Made by a program: the position numbers and the translations under genes. From Gemmatimonas sp. (GTDB lineage Bacteria; Krumholzibacteriota; Krumholzibacteriia; LZORAL124-64-63): DNA of 37,194 bases. The notes under the pieces were generated by a model, which did not search any database, was not told the origin of the DNA, and saw only the letters and a program-made list of their open reading frames with translations. Positions 32,593 to 37,194 of the stretch are shown here, in pieces. Location of the stretch: positions 1 to 37,194 of the forward strand of contig PNOJ01000015.1 in assembly GCA_013824755.1 (NCBI GenBank). The letters run 5' to 3'. Numbering within the stretch: the first letter of the stretch is position 1; each line of letters starts with the position of its first letter.

Positions 32593-34071
32593 GTGGACCG
32601 CGCGTCCCTTCCCTGGCGGCGGCCGGAGTCCCTCGGGGCCCTGGCCGCCGTTTGGCATCTGCGTCTTTCCGGTCGACGGGCGACACGCGTCGGCGGCGGC
32701 CCCGGCTGGCTGCGGCTGACCCTCGAGGCGAGGGAGGACGCCGCCGCTCCCACGCACCTCTTCCTGCTGGCGCGCGCCGGCGCCGTGATGGCCTGGGACG
32801 ACGAGGCTCCCCTGCCGCGCGCCTGGGCCGACGCCCTGGGCTGGGCGCCGCAGAAACGGCTGGCCGCCGCGCAGCTCCTCGGCTGCAGGCTGGAAGCTGT
32901 TTCCGCGCCGGCGGACGACGCCATCCTCTTCTTCGTCTTCGCCGAGCCGGATGGGCGGCGATTCGTGCTCGCGCACCAGTTCTTCGGCCAGCGCGGCAAC
33001 CTGGTGCTCGCCGACGGCGACGGCCGCCGGCTGTGGTCGGCCCACGCCTCACCCCACCCCGCGACGCTCGCGGCGCCGCCGGCGCCCGCGACACCGCCGC
33101 CGGCCGGTCCGGACCCCGCCACCGTCGCGGCGAACTGCCGCGAACTCGGCCCCTCCCTGCTCGGCCCGTTGCTGCTCGACGAAGCCTTCGCCGAGGCGCG
33201 CACCGCCCTGCGCCGCGTCGCCGACGCCGCCCAGCGCCTGGGCGTGAACCTCTCGCGCGACCTGGCCACGGCCGACGGCGGCGAGGCCGTGCGGCACGCC
33301 GCCGAGACCCTCGCCATCCACCTGCACGCCGTGCGACGCGGGACCGCGGACATCGAACTGCCCGACGCCGCCGGGACGATATGCCGCCTCGTCCTGGACC
33401 CGACCCTCAGCCCGGCCGAGAACCTGGACCGCCTGTTCCAGAGGGCGCGCAAGGCCGTGCGTGGGCGCGAACACATCGCACGGCGCCTGGCCGAGGCGGA
33501 AGCGAAGCAGCAGAGGTGCCGCGAGCTGCTGCTCGAGCTGGACGGGCTGGCGGACGCCGAGGACCCGCTCGCCGCCGTGCTGGCGTGGCGCGCGGAGCAG
33601 GCCCCGCTGCTGGGTGCGGGCAAGCGCGTGGTCGCGGGGCGGCGTGAGGCGCCGCCCGAGGCGACGCCGTACCGCCGTTTCCTGGTCGACGAGCGCTGGG
33701 AAGTCTGGATCGGCCGCAACGACCGCGAGAACGACGAGCTGACCCACAAGGCCGCCGCGCCCGACGACTGGTGGCTGCACGCCCAGGGCGTGCCCGGCAG
33801 CCACGTCGTGCTGCGCGCCGGCGGCCACCCGGAGCAGGTGCCCCGGCAGGCCCTGGAGAAGGCCGCCTCGCTGGCCGCCCAGTACTGCCGCGCCCGCAAT
33901 TCCGGCCTGGTCCCGGTCGTCTACACGCTGCGCAAGCACGTGCGCAAGCCGCGCCGCTCGCCGCCCGGCCTGGCGGCCTGCACGCACGAGAAGAGCCTGA
34001 TGGTGCCGCCCGGCTTGATGCCCGGCGTCGTGCCGCTGAACGCCGCGGAGGCGGGCGACCCGGGCCGTTAA
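32593..34071 (+). CDS. NFACT/RqcH family ribosome-associated quality-control protein
   Basis: A 492-residue protein. The C-terminal NFACT-R domain is clear (YRRFLVDERWEVWIGRNDREND, then the DWWLHAQGVPGSHVVLR region at about 390-420). A coiled-coil-like segment lies before it (about 285-345). The N-terminal NFACT-N part is recognisable but short compared with Bacillus RqcH (about 570). The GTG at 32593 is the first in-frame start after the barrel gene and lacks an obvious Shine-Dalgarno, so the true start is uncertain. RqcH adds alanine tails to stalled nascent chains with the 50S subunit; whether this shortened protein does so is inference. Confidence 0.8.
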   Translation: MDRASLPWRRPESLGALAAVWHLRLSGRRATRVGGGPGWLRLTLEAREDAAAPTHLFLLARAGAVMAWDDEAPLPRAWADALGWAPQKRLAAAQLLGCRLEAVSAPADDAILFFVFAEPDGRRFVLAHQFFGQRGNLVLADGDGRRLWSAHASPHPATLAAPPAPATPPPAGPDPATVAANCRELGPSLLGPLLLDEAFAEARTALRRVADAAQRLGVNLSRDLATADGGEAVRHAAETLAIHLHAVRRGTADIELPDAAGTICRLVLDPTLSPAENLDRLFQRARKAVRGREHIARRLAEAEAKQQRCRELLLELDGLADAEDPLAAVLAWRAEQAPLLGAGKRVVAGRREAPPEATPYRRFLVDERWEVWIGRNDRENDELTHKAAAPDDWWLHAQGVPGSHVVLRAGGHPEQVPRQALEKAASLAAQYCRARNSGLVPVVYTLRKHVRKPRRSPPGLAACTHEKSLMVPPGLMPGVVPLNAAEAGDPGR

Positions 34072-34134
34072 TCGTTCACGGGCTGGCACCGGAGCACATC
34101 CCGTCGCATCTTGGAACCCGACCGGGAGGCGGCC

Positions 34135-35421
34135 ATGGCCAGGGTGTCGCGCACGATCATCGGCTTCTTCGGACGGGTCAACGCCGGCAAGAGCACGGCG
34201 ATGAACCTGTTGACCCGCCAGCCCACGTCCCTGGTCGACGCCGCTCCCGGCACCACCGCCGACGTCCGCGACGCGCTCATGGAGATCCACGCCCTGGGCC
34301 CCTGCAAGGTCCTCGATACCGCCGGCCTGGACGAGGGTGCGGGACTCGGCGCCAAGAAGCGGCAGAAGACGCTGGCGGCGCTGGAGGAGTGCGACCTCGT
34401 CGCGCTGGTCGTCGACCCCCGGCAGGCCTTCGCCTCGGGCCAGGCCGACGTCGAGGCCTTCGTCGCGCGGGAGGCCCTGCGCCTGGGCAAGCACCTGGCC
34501 GTGCTGCTGAACCTGCGCGCCGGCGACGCGCCGCCGCCCGACGTCCGCGACTTCTGCCTGGCGGCGCTGCCCCCCGACGCGGGCGTCCCGGTGCTGGAGA
34601 TCGACCTCGCCGACGACGCGCGCACCGCCGCGCTGGCGGAGTTCCTGGCCGCGGCCTCCCCGGCCGCGAAGCGGGCCGGCCCGCTGCTCCCGTTCCTGCG
34701 GGACCGCGGCGCGGTCCTGCTGCACGTGCCGATGGACGAGGAGACGCCCTCGGGCCGCCTGCTGCGCCCGCAGGAGATGGCGATGGAGTTCCTGCTGCGC
34801 CGCAGCGTCCCGATCGCGCTGTACCGCACCGACCTGCGCCGGGCGCGCCACGACGATCCCGCCGAGCGGGACGCCGAGCGCCGGCGCTTCGTCGCCTTCC
34901 TGGGCGCGCTGGCCGCGGCCGAGAGCGTCCAGCTCGTGCTGACCGACTCCCAGGCCATCGACGTGATGGACGCCTGGGTGCCGGCGGACGTCCCGCTGAC
35001 GACGTTCTCGGTCATGATGATCCACGCCACCTCGGGCGGCGACCTCGCCCTCTTCGCGCGCGGCGCCGCGGCCCTCGACGCGCTGGCGGCGGGCGACCGC
35101 GTGCTGATCGCCGAGGCCTGCAACCACGACCGCATCGCCGAGGACATCGGCACCGTCCAGTTGCCGCACCAGCTGCGGGAGCGCGTGCCGGGCGTCGTCG
35201 TCGAGCACGCTTTCGGGCGCGAGTTCCCGGATCCGGAGGAATTGCGGGACTACGCCGTGGTGATCCACTGCGGCGGCTGCATGATCCACGAGCAGCGGTT
35301 GCGGGCGCGCGTGCTGCGCCTGGCCGCCGCCGGCGTCCCGGTCACCAACTACGGCCTGGCGCTCGCCTGGCACGAGGGGCCGGACGCGCTGCGGCGGGTG
35401 CTGGCGCCCTGGCGGGCCTGA
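34135..35421 (+). CDS. hydF: HydF-type [FeFe]-hydrogenase maturation GTPase
   Basis: A 428-residue protein matching HydF, the scaffold that carries the 2Fe precursor of the [FeFe]-hydrogenase H-cluster. The GTPase domain has G1 GRVNAGKS (13-20), PGTT (38-41) and DTAG (61-64). A dimerisation region follows. The C-terminal cluster-binding domain has C329xH331, then 46 residues, then H378-C379xxC382, the HydF CxH...HCxxC ligand set. It ends with VPVTNYGLALA (401-411), a family-typical segment. GGGAGG is six bases before the ATG at 34135. No hydE, hydG or hydrogenase gene is in the window. Confidence 0.88.
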   Translation: MARVSRTIIGFFGRVNAGKSTAMNLLTRQPTSLVDAAPGTTADVRDALMEIHALGPCKVLDTAGLDEGAGLGAKKRQKTLAALEECDLVALVVDPRQAFASGQADVEAFVAREALRLGKHLAVLLNLRAGDAPPPDVRDFCLAALPPDAGVPVLEIDLADDARTAALAEFLAAASPAAKRAGPLLPFLRDRGAVLLHVPMDEETPSGRLLRPQEMAMEFLLRRSVPIALYRTDLRRARHDDPAERDAERRRFVAFLGALAAAESVQLVLTDSQAIDVMDAWVPADVPLTTFSVMMIHATSGGDLALFARGAAALDALAAGDRVLIAEACNHDRIAEDIGTVQLPHQLRERVPGVVVEHAFGREFPDPEELRDYAVVIHCGGCMIHEQRLRARVLRLAAAGVPVTNYGLALAWHEGPDALRRVLAPWRA

Positions 35422-35469
35422 CGCCGCGCCCGCCCCCTCCCGGGGCAGGCCTCGGGCGCCGGTTGCTGC

Positions 35470-35498
35470 TTGCCCGCGCCGGGCATAAATCGTATGCT
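35470..35498 (+). promoter_or_regulatory. Candidate promoter of the terminal secreted-protein gene
   Basis: TTGCCC (35470-35475) and TATGCT (35493-35498) are 17 bases apart, about 80 bases before the start codon. An alternative pair, TTGCTG with TAAATC, is shifted by a few bases. The spacer holds an inverted repeat, TGCCCG (35471-35476) and CGGGCA (35480-35485). Confidence 0.4.
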
Positions 35499-35579
35499 CA
35501 CCGCGAATCGCGTCCCCCGCCGGACGTCAGGTCGTTGTCGATCGCCCGACACGGACCGTCGCTGCGGAGGTGTCCCGTG

Positions 35580-37082
35580 ATGTTGCGCAACCGCCCGTTC
35601 CCCGCTCCCCTCGTCCTGGTCCTGCTGACGCTCGCCACACACGCCGGCGCCGATGTCCGGTACAACCACCCCATCGGCGGCACGACCCTGGACTGCGGGC
35701 GCCCCTCGATCGCCACCGGCACCTGGATGTGGCTGACCGCCTGGGAAGCCGGCGGCGAGGTCGATTCCCGGTTCGAAGGCATCGTCTTGCCGGGAGAGAA
35801 AAGGGCGCCGGCCGACTACTTCGACCACCACGGACCGGGGACGCTGCCGGAAACCGGGCTGCTGCACGACGGCACCTACATCCTGGCCTTCGTGCGCGGC
35901 ACCGAACTCGTCGTCCGCGAGCAGACGGGATTCAGCACTTGGTCGACCGTCGCGGTCGCCGATCTCGGCCCGACGACGCAGGCCACCAGCCGCATCGACC
36001 TGTGGTGCAGCGGTTATCCGGAGTACCCGTCCTGGGCCTGGCTGGCGGTCTGGTCCGGCAATGCTACCGGCGGCGGGATCCGGTTCCTGCGGCGTTCGGA
36101 ACTGGGCTGGGGCCAACTGGAAACGATCCCCGGCGCGGCGCCGCAGCTGAACGAACTGTCGTTCCCCCAGGTCACGACGCACAGCGGCCCCTACTCGCCG
36201 CTGCCGCGCGTCTACTACGTCGACATGGACGAAGAGCCCTGCCTGAAGCACGTCGACCACGAGCTCGGATCCGGCTGGACGACGCCTGTGGCGCATACCG
36301 GCATCCACGTCTTCGGCGGCGAGTTCGACGTGGCCCGCGCCTCCTTCGGCTACGTGTTCCTGACCACGGGGCTGCAGCCGACCTGCCCCTGCAACCAGAT
36401 CAGTTTCTGCGAGTGGCTCGACGACGACGGCTGGCAGGCGCCGCTGGCCATGACCGTCCCCACCGACCATTACGACTGGCCGCTGTCGCCGCGGATCGGG
36501 TTCGACATGAACGGCGAGCTCGTCCACGCGCTCTGGTTCCAGCTCGGCAGCGACCCGACGATGGCGCCCCACAGCCGGCGTCTCCACTACCTGCAGCGTG
36601 ACGTCGCGACCTGGACTGACCACAGCGACGAGCTGGCGGAACTGCAGGACACGGGATTGGAGTCCCACCTCTCCCTGTCGGTCGATGCCTACGGCTGTGC
36701 GGCCTTCGCCTTCGCCCGGCGCGACACGCTGGCCGGCGTGCCCCGGCCGGCCGCCGTCTGGGAATCGCTCCCCGGCTTGCCGAGCGACGGGGTGGGCGAC
36801 GCCACCCCCCGCCTCAGGGCCGTGAAGGCCGTGCCGAACCCGTTCAACCCCACGGTCACCCTCGACGTCGCGGCCGACGGACCGGTCATGGCGTTGGAGA
36901 TCTTCGATCCCTGCGGGCGGCGCGTCGCCGACCTGACGCCGGTCCTCGCCGACGGATCGTGGCGCGCGATGTGGGACGGGAGGGACGGACGGGGACGCGA
37001 ACTGCCTTCGGGCGCCTACCTCGTCCGGGCGCGCGACGCCGCCGGGACGACGGCCGCGTGCAAGGTCATGCTGGCCCGCTAG
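35580..37082 (+). CDS. Secreted protein with FlgD-like Ig C-terminal domain
   Basis: A 500-residue exported protein. The ATG at 35580 follows a GGAGG by nine bases; a GTG one codon earlier is also possible. It starts with a signal peptide (LVLVLLTLATHAGAD). The bulk (25-405) is beta-rich with repeated Trp/Gly strands and paired Cys (for example TCPCNQISFC), similar to beta-propeller or sialidase-like folds. No catalytic motif is recognised. The last about 85 residues are the FlgD-like Ig module (VPNPFNPTVTLDV, MWDGRDGRGRELPSGAYLVRA), shared with the two subtilisin-like proteins. It is probably exported by the same route as those. Function unknown. Confidence 0.75.
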   Translation: MLRNRPFPAPLVLVLLTLATHAGADVRYNHPIGGTTLDCGRPSIATGTWMWLTAWEAGGEVDSRFEGIVLPGEKRAPADYFDHHGPGTLPETGLLHDGTYILAFVRGTELVVREQTGFSTWSTVAVADLGPTTQATSRIDLWCSGYPEYPSWAWLAVWSGNATGGGIRFLRRSELGWGQLETIPGAAPQLNELSFPQVTTHSGPYSPLPRVYYVDMDEEPCLKHVDHELGSGWTTPVAHTGIHVFGGEFDVARASFGYVFLTTGLQPTCPCNQISFCEWLDDDGWQAPLAMTVPTDHYDWPLSPRIGFDMNGELVHALWFQLGSDPTMAPHSRRLHYLQRDVATWTDHSDELAELQDTGLESHLSLSVDAYGCAAFAFARRDTLAGVPRPAAVWESLPGLPSDGVGDATPRLRAVKAVPNPFNPTVTLDVAADGPVMALEIFDPCGRRVADLTPVLADGSWRAMWDGRDGRGRELPSGAYLVRARDAAGTTAACKVMLAR

Positions 37083-37114
37083 CCGCGACGGCTCGGATCG
37101 TCAGGGACGTCGGA

Positions 37115-37194
37115 TCAACGCAGCCGGTCGATCTCCTCGACGAGCACCCGCTCGAGATCCGCCTTCCCGATGTTGCGGTGCAGCACGCCCTTGC
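37115..37194 (-). CDS. C-terminal fragment of a minus-strand gene, possibly ribosomal protein S20
   Basis: Only the last 25 codons before a TGA (37117-37115) are inside the window. The peptide KGVLHRN...VEEIDRLR has strongly G/C-biased third positions, so it is probably coding. KG(V/L)(L/I)H(K/R)N followed by a C-terminal I(N/D)(K/R)L pattern resembles the end of S20 (rpsT). However, the middle segment is acidic where S20 is usually basic. The assignment is tentative and the gene continues beyond the right edge. Confidence 0.35.
   Translation of the reverse strand, partial: KGVLHRNIGKADLERVLVEEIDRLR

Noticed and set aside
34135-35421. Era/TrmE-type GTPase assignment for the gene
   Set aside because: The C-terminal CxH...HCxxC ligands and the VPVTNYG segment are specific to HydF and absent from Era and TrmE.
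33771-37082. 1103-codon plus-strand ORF spanning the hydF region into the secreted-protein gene
   Set aside because: Only its last 500 codons, from 35580, are a real gene. The earlier part is an off-frame read of the NFACT and hydF genes.

Overview
The window is about 37 kb of very GC-rich bacterial chromosome, tightly packed, with G or C at nearly every third codon position. Cell-envelope genes indicate a diderm: a TonB-dependent receptor, an MlaE/F/D-type lipid transporter, and several secreted or beta-barrel proteins. Three large secreted proteins end in the same FlgD-like Ig sorting/adhesion-type module (an NPFNP motif followed by a WDGRD motif). That ending is common in lineages such as Krumholzibacteriota, Eisenbacteria and other FCB-related groups. 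The taxon is an inference from style and content; no rRNA or other phylogenetic marker was aligned.

Layout. 200-3590 (minus): an organophosphate-type MFS antiporter and a TonB receptor, probably one uptake operon. 3706-6080: a secreted/outer-membrane protein, a DUF4254 protein and a small secreted protein. 6258-9450 (minus): radA, ispD and a zinc-ribbon methyltransferase, joined by stop/start overlaps. 9567-13331 (minus): a 1254-residue subtilisin-like multidomain secreted protein. 13527-16738 (plus): an overlapping operon of polysaccharide deacetylase, patatin-like lipase, small CBU_0592-type membrane protein and outer-membrane protein, closed by an intrinsic terminator. 16817-19906 (minus): mlaE, mlaF, mlaD and a rubrerythrin-like protein. 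20045-23184 (plus): a second subtilisin-like protein with VCBS-type repeats, interrupted by a one-base frameshift. 23323-23565: an 80-residue flagellar-rod-like mini-protein behind a FliA-like promoter. 23659-26567 (minus): dnaB (also with a one-base frameshift), a standalone LON-domain protein and a metallo-beta-lactamase-fold hydrolase. 26568-26926: a non-coding gap holding a dense array of DnaA-box-like sequences. 26927-27808: a methyltransferase. 27813-31889 (minus): yicC, gmk, rpoZ, coaBC and a family 4 uracil-DNA glycosylase. 32102-37082 (plus): a small beta-barrel protein, an NFACT/RqcH protein, a HydF-type GTPase and a secreted FlgD-Ig protein. The right edge cuts a minus-strand gene whose tail resembles ribosomal protein S20.

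Most of the content is conserved housekeeping and envelope biology. No defence island, prophage, transposon, CRISPR array or tRNA was seen, and I did not find a clearly new multi-gene system. The observations most worth following are the DnaA-box array beside dnaB, the FliA-type promoter with its tiny rod-like protein, a HydF with all its cluster-ligand residues but no other hydrogenase maturation gene in view, and a near-leaderless promoter on the mla operon. The two one-base frameshifts, one in an essential gene, look like consensus errors and should be resolved before either gene is called broken.
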